Assembly (NCBI GenBank): GCA_030782805.1
Contig: JARJPL010000730.1
Coordinates: forward strand, 24,070-88,069
Direction: 5' to 3'
Source of the DNA: Aschersonia sp. MBC 622
Taxonomy: Eukaryota > Ascomycota > Sordariomycetes > Hypocreales > Clavicipitaceae
DNA length: 64,000 nt
In this document: positions 24,101 to 34,088 of the stretch, piece after piece
How positions within the stretch are numbered: the first letter of the stretch is position 1
How the letters are laid out: each line of letters begins with the position of its first letter
Notes under the pieces: model-generated
What the model was told of the DNA's origin: nothing
Databases searched by the model: none
Seen by the model: the letters and a program-made list of their open reading frames with translations, nothing else
Made by a program: the position numbers and the translations under genes

Positions 24101-24344
24101 GCGCAGTTTGAATGTTGTTGGGCCGAAACTGGGTAGGCGGAGGCTCGGGAGAGGAAAATGCATCGTCAGGCAAGCCCTCTAACTCTGGTGCAACCCTTTG
24201 GTTCACCAAAGGTCCTTTTGCGACACCCTGACCATTTGAGGAAGTAAATGACTGGTTCAGCCGAGCACTGGAAGACGAAACTTGATCAAACGCAGTGTTA
24301 AAGTCCTCGTCGGCGATATCGTCGTCAAACTCATCGGAGCTCAT
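21162..24344 (-). CDS. mph1: ATP-dependent 3'-5' DNA helicase Mph1 (FANCM family)
   Basis: A single 1060-residue frame. Mph1/FANCM helicases act in the nucleus on D-loops and stalled forks, favouring error-free bypass and limiting crossovers. The superfamily 2 motifs are clear: Walker A LPTGLGKTFIAA with Lys ~177, DEAH box VVDEAHRATG with Asp ~274, motif III ALTATPGS, and motif VI QRMGRTGRKRAG near ~612. The N-terminus MSSDEFDDDIADEDFNTAFD is typical of fungal Mph1. A helical insertion between the two helicase lobes (~360-480) is also a family trait. The C-terminus is disordered with Lys-rich and acidic runs, ending in DSDSEMDWL. The length matches filamentous-fungal Mph1 proteins. Confidence 0.95.
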   Translation of the reverse strand: MSSDEFDDDIADEDFNTAFDQVSSSSARLNQSFTSSNGQGVAKGPLVNQRVAPELEGLPDDAFSSPEPPPTQFRPNNIQTAPRTGLQRSASGTYRQTTLFGKPLGEVSSQPQESNATRVFRADLPREEPSHHELDKEAMETWVYPTNLGAIRDYQFSIVKNSLFNNTLVALPTGLGKTFIAATVMLNFYRWTKKGKIVFVAPTKPLVAQQIDACYNIAGIPRSETTLLTGDVQPVLREEEWERRRVFFMTPQTLLNDLSHGYADPKSICLIVVDEAHRATGEYAYAKVAKLIRRFSKSFRVLALTATPGSKIETVQEIIDNLGISHCEIRTEDSIDIRQYVHDRNIEQLVLDPSDEINLVSELFSEALKPLLDKLSAQNIWYGKSPMSISAFGLLQSQNEWMATRGKHVNQGVQFMMRAIFSVLTSLAHSIKLLTFHGIKPFYDNLLDFRREQEEKGQKGSKYKRQLIEHPSFKDMMDKIASWMKRDGFVGHPKQTALADTVLNHFMDRGEDSGTRVIVFSEYRDSAEDIVRLLNMHAPLVKASIFVGQAVGKRGEGMKQAQQIETVEKFRNGHFNVLVATSIGEEGLDIGQVDLIVCYDASASPIRMLQRMGRTGRKRAGNIVLLLMRGKEEDQFAKSKDNYEKMQSLICEGSRFNFRFDLSTRIVPRNIRPEVDKRHVDIPVENTQDNSLPEPKKRRAAAGKKKAPKKFHMPDGVETGFQTLTDFMKGSAKKAKKAEPTRNPELDDLSKIPDLNSVVLDGEQLKELNRSYRDLPFNQSTFEETDVLSMTAHPESQRRLGPTCLLKHGPYTKRFVKMVHAMGTDPDKLVRACRHKDESAYEGIPVRRFVGSDGESEAEDEAIVLEPQNDRRDSFGSTEGLPDLVEARRTAVKAALEDMAAEADTDDEDGPRRKKRKTAKKGSKKKEKGSKGNAAVNLEEVGDDCDRTSDILDTDGSDSGGDLEGFVVSDNVPTSSMRQSEPSSPISTGQATPRGAAPKSKPFFEPTTFTATQESDVPDLASLVASVGKEKPSSGEGVVRRAGRRRGRIVDDSDSEMDWL

Positions 24345-25260
24345 GGCGACCAGTACTTTGCGCGACGTGGTACAGAGCTTGAGCTGGTATAGTTCTTGTG
24401 CGCTATTTTGGAAGCAGGGTACCCATGTCTCACATGATAGCTCAAATCTGGATATCGATGTTCGTCGCCGAGCCGAGAAAAGAAGTCCTCAGGTTGAGTC
24501 TACTAACTGGGCAATTTACGCGCCTAGCATCGCGTCTGGTAAAAGTGTAACGCGAAACAAGTACCAGGGCACGTGACTTGCTCAACAGTAAATGATTTGG
24601 CCTGATTGCGACTTGTAAGCCTCAGTGATTATGGTTATAAGCAGGCATTTTCCGGGACAGAATTGAATCAAATTCTCCTAATTTTTATATACATTCAATA
24701 ATTTGACCATTTTAACCTTATCTTTCTCAGTTGTCAAGTCGCCATTCGGCCTCTGTCTAGTTTTACCAGGCATCTGATGTGCCTTGCAGCCTGGATGTAG
24801 AAGTGGGGCCATCCATGAAAATAACCTATTGCATCCACCTGCCTCCGACAACCCTTCTTCTTCATCTTTGTTCTTCTCATTCTCTCAAACAGCTTTGTTC
24901 CAGTCTCGAGCGGGCGAAGCTACGCTAGGCTATACTCTTCCTGCAAGTATCAAATATTCTGTGAAGATCGCCGAGCAACACTTCTCGACCTAGCCGACAA
25001 CGCGTCGAGCAGATCCTTTACATTGTCAACATCAGCAATCTTCAACACACCAACCGTCCCGATCAACCTCCCACATCGGTCGGCTCACGACACTACAAAT
25101 CAATAAGACAAGACCTTTCCTTCCTGTACTGTGGTCAGCTAGCGTCTGGCGTCCAACACTTTTAAGGCTCATAACCCGTGTCGAACCCGCATCTTCCTCT
25201 CTCCAACAGTCAACAGCCTACGTGCATAGCTCAACCACCTCACATCTACCTAAAACAACT
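24345..25260. other. Divergent promoter region mph1 / mex67
   Basis: 0.9 kb between divergent starts, holding both promoters. An AT-rich patch lies at about 24650-24720. The segment 24990-25260 is pyrimidine-rich and probably the mex67 leader. No gene is visible. Confidence 0.55.
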
Positions 25261-27534
25261 ATGGCTCCACGTGGTGCTCGCAGTGGTGGCGCTCAACCAT
25301 CGCGCGGGTCAAAGGCGACTTCCATGAAGTCTAGCGCTGGCTCTCGAGGTGGTATTCAGAAGAAGAGAGCCGGCGCTACCAAGATTGACGGAGATGGAGA
25401 TCTCGACATGGATAGCGCTGCTCGGCGCTCAGCCAGGTCCGCCGCTGCACAGCCAGGTGGCGGTCAGTCAAAGCCCAGTACGAGATCCTCCGCTACGAAA
25501 AGCGCTCGCGGCCCTTCCAAGGTGGCACAAAACATTATGAAACAGCTAGCCAATGGTAATATTGGCGATGGCGCGTCTCGTGTCACCAGAGGCAGAGCGA
25601 AAACCGGAGCTGGCCTGTCATATCTCAGAGTCTATGGCCTCCGGCAGAGCAAGGCCGCCAGCAACCCCGATGGCGGGCTCAAAGATCTTCTCAGCTTTCT
25701 GGAAAGGAAAGCTTCCGGATTTACCGCCGGCCGCCCAAGACGAAATCCTATGATTAAGAAGGTATGTGATGATATTGACCATGTTTCAGGGCGCACCGAA
25801 ATTCAGCAACTATTCCGGATGGCTACTTGTCAAGCCAGGCGCTCAGCGCAAGACATGATTTTCTCAGCACACTGCAAACTGCATCAATTAAATGCCCCGA
25901 AACTCTCCCTGGTATCGTTTACTCGCTGACACAACTCAGTCACATGTTGCTGGGGACTATGTATTCATAGGCGCCAGCAAGGACGACGCAGAAGAATTAA
26001 TCAAACTCAACACTTTCATGTTCGCTGGCGTAGAATTGGAAATTGTTGAGTCAACAGAAGGGCTCGGGCAGCCCAACAAGGCAACAGAATCAAAGGAAAC
26101 CCAGGAGCTTCGCGCCAAGTTGCAGGCAATTCTTGGTTCGAGGTACTTTCAGGCAAACAAGCTGCTAAAACTTGACGCCCTCTCAACAGATGCAGAGCTC
26201 GTCCAGCTTGGCATGTTTGAGAATCGCGAGCGAGCTCTCAAGACCTTCAAGGGCCTGATGGTCATTTGTGATGACCTTTTCAAAACGGCTCAGGAGAAGC
26301 GCGACGCCATTGAAAGCATCAGCGTAGCGAACAATGGCATTGACGACGTCGCCCAGGTGGAAAATGTTGCAAACACATTCCCTCAGCTCAAGAATCTTGA
26401 CATGAGTGGCAACCAGATTGCAAACATGAAGGCCATGGAGCGCTGGAAGGGCAAATTCAAGGAGCTCAAGACGCTTTACATGGCCGGTAACCCCATCGAA
26501 ACTGCCGACCCAAGCTATCAAAACGTCTTGTTAGAATGGTTCCCCAAACTTCAGGACATCAACGGGGTAGAGTTACGGAGTGCGGCCCAGATTGCGGAGC
26601 GGGAGGAAGCTTTGAAGCCAAAGGCTATCCCGCAAAGTGGTCCAGATTTCCGAGATGTCAATGGCATCGGCGAGAAGTTTTTGTTGGAATTCTTTGGGGC
26701 ATACGACAATGACCGTCATGGCCTAATTACCAGACTGTACGACGATGCGAGCCAGTTTTCTCTAGCGGTTGACACCAAATCGGTCCGGGATGATGGTGCG
26801 CCTGCGCCGCTGCCCTGGGCAGCATACTTGAAATTTTCAAGAAACCTGATCAAAATTACGCATCAAAACGCCAGAGCCACGCGACTGTTTAAGGGCGCGA
26901 GTGTCATCTACGACTTGTGGAAAATGCTGCCGTTGACTCAACATCCCAACATCAAGACAGATTTGAGCAAGTATATTATGGACTGCCATCCTCTTCCGGG
27001 CCTAGTTGATCCATCTGGGCAGAATCCCCTGGGAGTGGACGGGCTCATCATTACCGTCCACGGCGAATTTGATGAATATGATCAGACTAGTGCCACGACG
27101 GGCAAGAGGAGCTTCTCGCGGACCTTTGTGCTTGGGCCCGGCCAGCCAGCAAGAGGTGGAATTCGGGTCGTCAGCGATATGCTTTCACTACGGGCATGGA
27201 ACGCTCTACCCAACGTTTTTGATGCCAATGCCACAGCACAGGCTGCCCCGGCCCCCTCAGTGGCACCAGCAACGGTTCCGCCGGCTGGCCCAGTCGCACA
27301 GGCGCCAGATCATCAGCAGGTCATGATCGATGAGCTGTGCAAGCAGACTGGTATGACACAGCAGTACTCTGCGATGTGTCTCACGCAGGTCGACTTTGTC
27401 TTTGACAAGGCGCTTGCAATTTTCAATGAAAGAAGGGTGTGTGCATCTACCTAATGGCAGATATAGGAAGACGTTGCTAACAAGATGTATAGGCGCAGCT
27501 GCCGCCTGAGGCCTTCACTGCTAATACGCAGTAA
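25261..27534 (+). CDS. mex67: mRNA export receptor Mex67 (TAP/NXF1 family)
   Basis: Exons 25261-25761, 25940-27436 and 27493-27534 give 679 residues. Mex67 pairs with Mtr2 to carry mRNPs through nuclear pores. Order: basic Arg/Gly/Ser-rich N-terminus (~1-110), an RRM-like domain split by intron 1 (~110-195), leucine-rich repeats around 300-360 (LKNLDMSGNQIANM, LKTLYMAGNPIE), an NTF2-like domain at ~415-590 (FLLEFFGAYDNDRHGLITRLYDD), a Pro/Ala linker, and a TAP-C/UBA domain at ~625-679. The tiny last exon encodes AQLPPEAFTANTQ, the expected C-terminus, which confirms the 56-bp second intron. Intron 1 (178 bp) is far longer than most in this window and is almost free of stops in the exon 1 frame. 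The start at 25261 follows a CT-rich leader. Confidence 0.93.
25762..25939 (+). other. Long, nearly open first intron of mex67
   Basis: 178 bp, donor GTATGT, acceptor CAACTCAG. In the reading frame of exon 1 it is open until a TGA at 25927-25929, 10 nt before the acceptor. A short hairpin-forming GCGC-TCA-GCGC lies within it, followed by AAGACATG. Confidence 0.75.
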
Positions 27535-29515
27535 AACGCAGGCTCGAACCCGTGCGGATTGGGGAACGCACAAGCCGAGAAGCTATGCGGATCGGATGAA
27601 AATGCAAGCTGGGAGGCTATAATGATATTTGAGGAGGCTTCAAAGGGTTGGGATCATTGGGAGGTGGTTTGTTCTGTACCGATATCATTAATGTGTTCAG
27701 CCGGTGGCATACTGTATTCATGGAGAGGCAAGGCGTTAATGGACTGTTGCATTCAATATTCAATACCAGATGTGCGATGATGGGCATAAATATCAAAGTA
27801 CTTCGTACCGCCTTGATGACTGCCGTGTGTGCACCGTATTGATTAATGCTTATCCGGAAAAGACGTATGCCGCCGACTGATGTTTCTTTCTAGGTTAGTT
27901 TTTCTTTCTAGGTTAGTTTTTCTTTCTAGGTTAGTTTTTCTTTCTAGGTTAGTTTTTCTTTCTAGGTTAGTTTTTCTTTCTAGGTTAGTTCAGGTTAAGA
28001 AAGGGTATGGTCCCAGCTACTTGCCGACCGAGTTGCGAAAGTGGCGTGATGCTCATCGCACAGACGATGCGCACATGGTCGATGTGTAGGATGGGGTTAC
28101 AATTTGAGCCAACCAAGCAACTACAGGTACTTTTTTACAAGCTATGCAATGTGAGATGGACTGAATTATATGCAAGACTCCAGGGGAGCCGTTTTGTTCA
28201 AGGTGACATGTTTTCAATTTTTTTTTTCGTTTCATTCTCCTCGTAATCACTTTTTTCTTTCGTAATTGGTTTTCATACAGGCACAGGGTAGCAACACGTT
28301 GGAGCGTAACGTGTGGGGAAGCCACAACGGCGGTCGCAGGTGGGCGCGCCGAAAGTCGCATGTCGCCGAGAGTCCCTACTTGTCTCCTTGTACCAAAGAA
28401 AGAAAGAAAACGTACGTAAAAGTAAGCCTAATAACGTGTTACATGCCACTTTTCAAAGGGAGTCTCTTTGCTTTCTTTGTCCTCCTAAAAAAGGTCCCTT
28501 TCTTTACTACCTTCAAGGGGCGGGGGGCCCGCATAGAGGTGGGTGGGCGCGTCTATGAACAACAACTGAATACTCTGGGGCATATTTTTGGTACGCAAGG
28601 CGATGCGCAAGGGAGAATATGATAAGGCCCATGACCGAATAAAAGCAACTTACCAAGGTACGGAGTAGCCGTCTGATGGTCTTTTTCTTTTTCTTTTTTT
28701 TAACCCTTCTGTTTCCACGGAACACATTTCCTCCCTTGAAAACTTGCTTCTTCTTCTAGGTTGATTCTGGCAGAAAAGCAAAGCAAAGCAAACAAAACGC
28801 CATCGCCTGGCTGCATCTACCGAACCATCACAAAAAAAGAAAAGAAAGAAACCCCTTTGCTGCTATTTTTAAACGGCAGATGACGTCTACTATACCTCGT
28901 ACCGATGGTTCCGTTGAACCTACCTGTAACGAGATGGCAAATCGGTGCTGCTAGGTATGTATCACGACGGGCCATCGCCTAGGTCATTGCTGGTTGTTGA
29001 AATTTCAGGACGGATAACCGCCCCGGCTGGATGCCACTGTGTAATTTGAGGATAGCCTGGTGCTAACTAGTCCTGGCCGTCTTGGCTGGGTTATACCAGT
29101 AAAGCCGTAATACGTGTGCTTCATGCGGCGGGGCCGACGTAGACAAATCCTTTTCATACTTACTTGGTGTGGAAAATTGCCCGACCGATATTGACAGGGA
29201 ACTATGGCTTGTTCTGCTTGTCTTCTACGGCATTGTGCCGGTATCGTCGACGTTGGGCACTGTTGCGGGCATCGACGCCACCAGACGCATGCAAACTTCC
29301 CACGTCTTCGTCTCATGCAAAGGGCTTGGCAGGAGATGCAAGCCACAGTACCTTGTTTCTATCCGTGAGCCGCGCTGCATCTATTCTCAAGGCAGCTTGT
29401 TCAATGAGGAATTGAGGGAGTTATCATATAAACGAGTCGAGAAAAGGGATCACATATGCCTTCACAGCAGCAGCAATGACTCGGTAGATGCCAATCGTCC
29501 TGGCCTGTCTCCAAC
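27535..29515. other. Gene-free region containing an 18-bp tandem repeat
   Basis: Nearly 2 kb downstream of mex67 with no recognisable gene. Apart from the tandem repeat at 27883-27990, it has T- and A-rich runs near 28217-28262 and 28680-28700. Short open frames in it look random. Confidence 0.5.
27883..27990. repeat. Perfect tandem repeat, six copies of 18 bp
   Basis: Six exact copies of TTTCTTTCTAGGTTAGTT run head to tail, followed by a partial GGTTAAG. The unit joins a pyrimidine tract ending in TAG to GGTTAG, so every copy resembles a 3' splice acceptor on the + strand. Only one of the three forward frames is open. No sequence difference between copies is visible. Confidence 0.95.
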
Positions 29516-30032
29516 TTACGGAGTAAGCGGCTGCAATTTCTTGTACTTGCTCGCCGGCGGCCCGTACAGGTTAGCATCTGCACGCATTTGCCATGATGCT
29601 CTGATGTGCATCCAATGTTTCAGTTCTCGAGCAAACGTCGGGCAAGTGTCTGGGCTGCAAGTGACGAGCAGAGTCATCATTCCGCGCACATCACACGACG
29701 ACATTTGAAGAGATTCGTCAGATCTGGTACAAATGTTCTTTACGCGATCGGGCAGTTTCGTGTCTTGGTCCTCATCATAAATAGACGTGTACGTGCCTGC
29801 ACAGGACGATAAGGTCGAGCAGACTTCGCGACAGCCGGCGTTGGCGGGGACGGGTAGCCATGTGCCGTGCCGGAACCTGCCAATGAGATCAGCGCACATG
29901 GGCGTTTGCTGCGTGACGTGATGTGACGCGGTGCGCTCGTCGGCTGGGAGGGGCAGAATGCTACGGTAGAATGCGTGAATGCCCAAGCCAAGAGCCGAAC
30001 AAAAAGAAAAGAGAGATGCAAGCTGCGAGCAT
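29516..30032 (-). CDS. Candidate small secreted cysteine-rich protein
   Basis: Proposed exons 30032-29965 and 29876-29516 give 142 residues. Exon 1 encodes a signal-peptide-like start (MLAACISLFFLFGSWLG). A proposed 88-bp intron (donor GTAGCA, acceptor TTGGCAG) joins it in frame to a segment with seven cysteines (GCREVC, SSC, NIC, SSC, VTC, DTC). Size, leader and cysteine content fit fungal secreted effector-like proteins; no specific family is recognised and no activity is claimed. Weak points: the donor is non-ideal, and the second exon is also part of a longer unspliced frame starting at 30325. A strong GTAAGT overlaps the stop, so a further 3' exon is possible. Confidence 0.38.
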
Positions 30033-33000
30033 CTTGTTTCCTTTGGTCGTCTTGATAGGGAGGTGTTGATAACTAAGTAGAGCCCTGAATGTCCCGGGAG
30101 CCTGGTGCTGCACAGCCTATGTGGATAGGTACTCAAAGGACTTGCGGATACAAGCCTCGAATTCCTCGCCAGTACGAATTGCGGCGTTAATTGCATGGGT
30201 ACACGTACGCCTCTTCTACTGTTAGTTGGTAAACTCATCGTACTGGTAGTTGCGGTCAAAAAACAAAGATCCCCGTAGCAGGCTGTGCTTGGTATTGTGG
30301 AATAACGTGGAGACCAACTATGCAATCCAGTTTACCTCTGGACTCCGTGGACCGTTGACAGCCATGCACGCCACGTCGGCTCGTGAAGAGGTTCCCAGCG
30401 TTTCGATACTGATATACCTAGTGAGAGTCTTGATGTCGAAGAGAAGCATTATGATAACCGAAACCCTGTTCTTCGTGCATGTCCAACAACGGCATCCGAC
30501 TTGGGGCAAGTTTGCCAGTGTCTACTTCGAAGGGCCCGGGGTAGTACATATAAGCGAGGCTGCTGGAGGCGAAACGCTAATAATCCAGTGATAAGAGAAG
30601 CAACACCGGTGCGGGGGAGGACAAGAGAAAACCTGTGACTGAGGTTGGACGACAATTTTGACAGCCTATGCTAATCGGGTTGAAGTTGGTGCTTTTCGAT
30701 GACAGAGGAATCAGACCGGGCCATCCTAAATAGGCCATCCCATTTTAGCGCGTTTCAGACTGAGTGAACCTTTTGTGGAGGCGATTTGCCAGGGAGGGGG
30801 TACAGAGAAGGAATACCAGGAGACCACTATAGAATCGGATGTGGTTGGAAAAGAGAGCTTGCGTGGGATCAACCTGTAGCTTGTACGGATAATTAGGTGC
30901 TCATTTCGATGGGAAACAGGGACAGACCCTTGACAGCCTGGCGATGACGCCAGTTGTAATTTCATTCTTTTCGACTTGAACGGCGAGGCTGGAGCGATTG
31001 CCGGTTCGAATTTGGCGCAAATGTTTCTTTTCGAGCCTTGCCGTGCAAGGGATGTAATTTTGTGGTGTACTTCGATAGTGGTGGTGGTGGTGGTGGAAGG
31101 TCGCGTCGTTGTCTCAAAGGGGGCTTTGCTGCATCACACATCTCACACATTGAGCTAGTATTTGCTGCAGTGCAACGAGAGCACAGGTCACTATGCAGCA
31201 GCAGCAGCAGCTAAAATGAGTATTCGAGCACTCGGTATGGTTTTGCTGGTAGGTACCCAGTGGTACCTTGGTACCGTGTGAAAGAAACTTTGCATCATGG
31301 TCTTGTTTGCTACATGTCTTTGATGCAAGTCGAATTTGGGGTCTGAGCGTCTGATGAGTGGGCGGCGCGTTGTGCATAGCGGCCCACCTTTGCACAATGA
31401 CGCTGCACAAGCAAGCAGGCATGCTCATAATTTATTCCTTTGTCAGTATACTTCGGATGTACCAGTACATTGCAACGTGGCTCGTGTGGTCGGTGCCCAC
31501 CAACACCAGCCAGCAACTGCAGAGCAAACTATTTACAATTCGCAGAAGAAAGCTAGGATGCTAGAAAATGACTTGCAGTCAAAATTAAACTCTTCATCAC
31601 AAACTGGGTCGTCCAGTGATGATTCGCAGTTTGGCGCCGGCAGGCTGATGACCGCGGTTCCCCACGTTCCTTTCGCTCGCGTGTGGGAATTTTGAGTCCA
31701 ATAATGCATTGGTGCAGCGCGCGGTCCATTTTGTGCATATGCGGCATGCGTATGTTGTGCAGCTAGCGCTGTTGAAGCTGAATGGCAGCCGCATTCTCCA
31801 GCTCATTACTGGCCGACCAGCCACCGCCTGAGCTATGGAAAATCGCGGGGCATGCTTTTTTCGTCAAGTAGAGAGACCCTTTCTTCGTATTGATAATAGC
31901 AAGCGCAAAAAATTGCCGTCTCCCTTTATTTTCTTCTTTCCTGCCGTCTGTCTTTGGTCCCGTGTTCTACATGTTCTACGCGTCCTATACTTTTGTTCTT
32001 TCACTTGACATCTGTGCATCTCCATACCATAACTGAACGCTTGCCATCGATGAAGCCCCCATCAAATGCCGGATCGAAGATTCAAATGAGGAAAAACTAT
32101 CAATCGTACGAATAACCGCCTGCAACTGCAACTCTTGTGCCTCTTATTGTATTCGACGTCAGAGACTGGCTAGCCTCCCTTCAAAGCCTAGTCCCTGCGC
32201 TAACCACTTTGGGCTGCAGGAACCGGGGTCAAGCGGAGCCAGCAAAGCACAGGACGGCCTGCAGCCAGGAACCACCACCGCCATTATTACATTGACCCCC
32301 TCCGCAGAATTCGCCCCTGAAACCAGCCACGCACTGAGAGATGCAAAATCGGCGAGACCTGCATCGCACCGTACAACACTGCATGTTCGGTGCTGTACGC
32401 GCCGACGTGGTGCCACCGCCGGTGCTCCCACAAAGCGACCTTACCGGAACCTCCAACACGCCACGCCAAGCGTGCAACCAGAGTGCAGCCGAGATGAATG
32501 GATGGTCCTGGTAGAGAAGTATTTGCGCCTCGTACTCGAGCACAGCAGTACAACAGCTTCATTGTCTCCCAAAGTCTAGCAAGCCTTATGGAGTCCGTCG
32601 CACTCACCTGTTGCTTGCATCTGATTTCCTTTTGACTTTGGGTCTCGCAGCATCTGAGGCTCAAATATCGGTACTTGGTTCACTTTTGAGTACAGGGCAG
32701 GCAAGCAAGCAGGCGCGGCCCACTGATTGGCCCAACTCTGCCAGCGCCCCGCGCACACGCCCCTGACAGCTTTTAGCGTCCCTTCGCCCCAAAAATGGCC
32801 CTGAGAAACCCCACGACAGGCGAAAGCCCAAGGGCTCTTGGGCGCGGACTGAGTGTCAATGCAGCGAATGTCCATATCGAATACTGCCCATTGTCGCCTT
32901 TTCTTCTTCCGCATCCTTTTCTACCGGTCTGTGCAGTGCCGTCCGTTGTTCGCAGTCAGTCTAGGGAGGCAGACGGTGGAGGTGCCCGCGCCGTCAGTGT

Positions 33001-34088
33001 AGCAGTCTTTATCTTGATAGGGGCTCTTTTCAGGTATAGGATGCCCTGCCAACTGCCTGTGATATCTCGCAACACCCAGAATTAGCACCACTTTGCTGTA
33101 TGATGCCCAGCCTGACCCTAATTAGAGAGAGTACAGGTACCTCGCTGTCTTTCCCCTGCCCTTTTTCCCTTGTCAGTCCAATGGCACCTTCCGCTGCACC
33201 TGGCTCCTGACGTGCTGGCAAGCTAAAATGGTACCTGGCCAGTCCGCCTTCACTGCCAGCCGCTAAAAGTCACCTCTTCGTATTGTTAGCTCGCACGCCC
33301 CCCCCGGTCTGGCTGCCAGCCTTCTCCTGATTATTTGCTTCTCCTGTGCTTTTCCTCTCTCCCCATTTCTGCTGCTTCTCATCCGTGCAGCTTTTTTTTA
33401 TTTCCTGTTCTCTGACTTATTGCCTCGTACGCGAACTCCTGTCGAGGCTTTCCTCTTCTTTTCCGTCGCCTTTACTTGGTTCGGGGCAGAGCTGTCATTC
33501 CAGCTTCAGCTCCCCGCTAGCAAACCAAGGCTTGATCGCGACTGTCTGCCTGCTCACTGCATTCCAGTACCACTACCCGCTCCAATACATACCGTCTGGT
33601 ACGAGGTTGCACCGCAGCACGCTTCGCAAACACGATATTGCCATATCCGATTAAAACGAGCCGCGTTCTCTCTTGCAACTTCTTCTCATCAAAATTCTTC
33701 CGACCCGCCGCCTGGAGCGCTGCATCCGCACCCTGGACCGGACAAACGAACCGCTCATAAGTAGCTTCGATTCAAAATATCACAAACAAGAACGTTTGAC
33801 GGCTGGTTGTCAACGGCTTTTCTCATTCTCATTCAACCGGACCGACTCTTCGATCGTCTTCGATAACCGTTTACAATTTCTCCCCCGAAAGAACGCGCCG
33901 CTTAACGAGCCGTGAAAACATCACCCGTTATACATCACCAATTTGCATAACAGCACTTGTCTAGTATTTCTGATACGCGTCGTCTGTTGTTCAATTGATA
34001 CTGCCGAGTCATGTCATTTTGATCAAATCCTGCTCTCGACTTCTCCGTCTGAAACAGCCGCCCAGGTTGAAGGGACGAGCCATTCGCA
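30033..34088. other. 4 kb gene-free region before the kelch gene
   Basis: No convincing protein-coding or RNA gene. Short microsatellites occur: a GTG/GGT run near 31079-31097 and a CAG/AGC run near 31194-31211. Three KpnI-type GGTACC sites cluster at about 31254-31275. The last ~700 bp are pyrimidine-rich and likely the promoter and long 5' leader of the kelch-type gene. Open frames of 60-125 codons here show no protein-like pattern. Confidence 0.45.

Noticed and set aside
23301..24182. 293-codon frame antisense to mph1
   Set aside because: It overlaps the helicase motifs of mph1 and has no domain pattern of its own.
25790..25907. Internal exon inside mex67 intron 1
   Set aside because: The preceding intron would be only 28 bp and the putative exon meets a stop (ACA-TGA) in the required frame.
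27541..27556. B-box-like GGGTTCGAGCC on the - strand just after mex67
   Set aside because: The T stem does not pair and no A box or acceptor stem could be placed.
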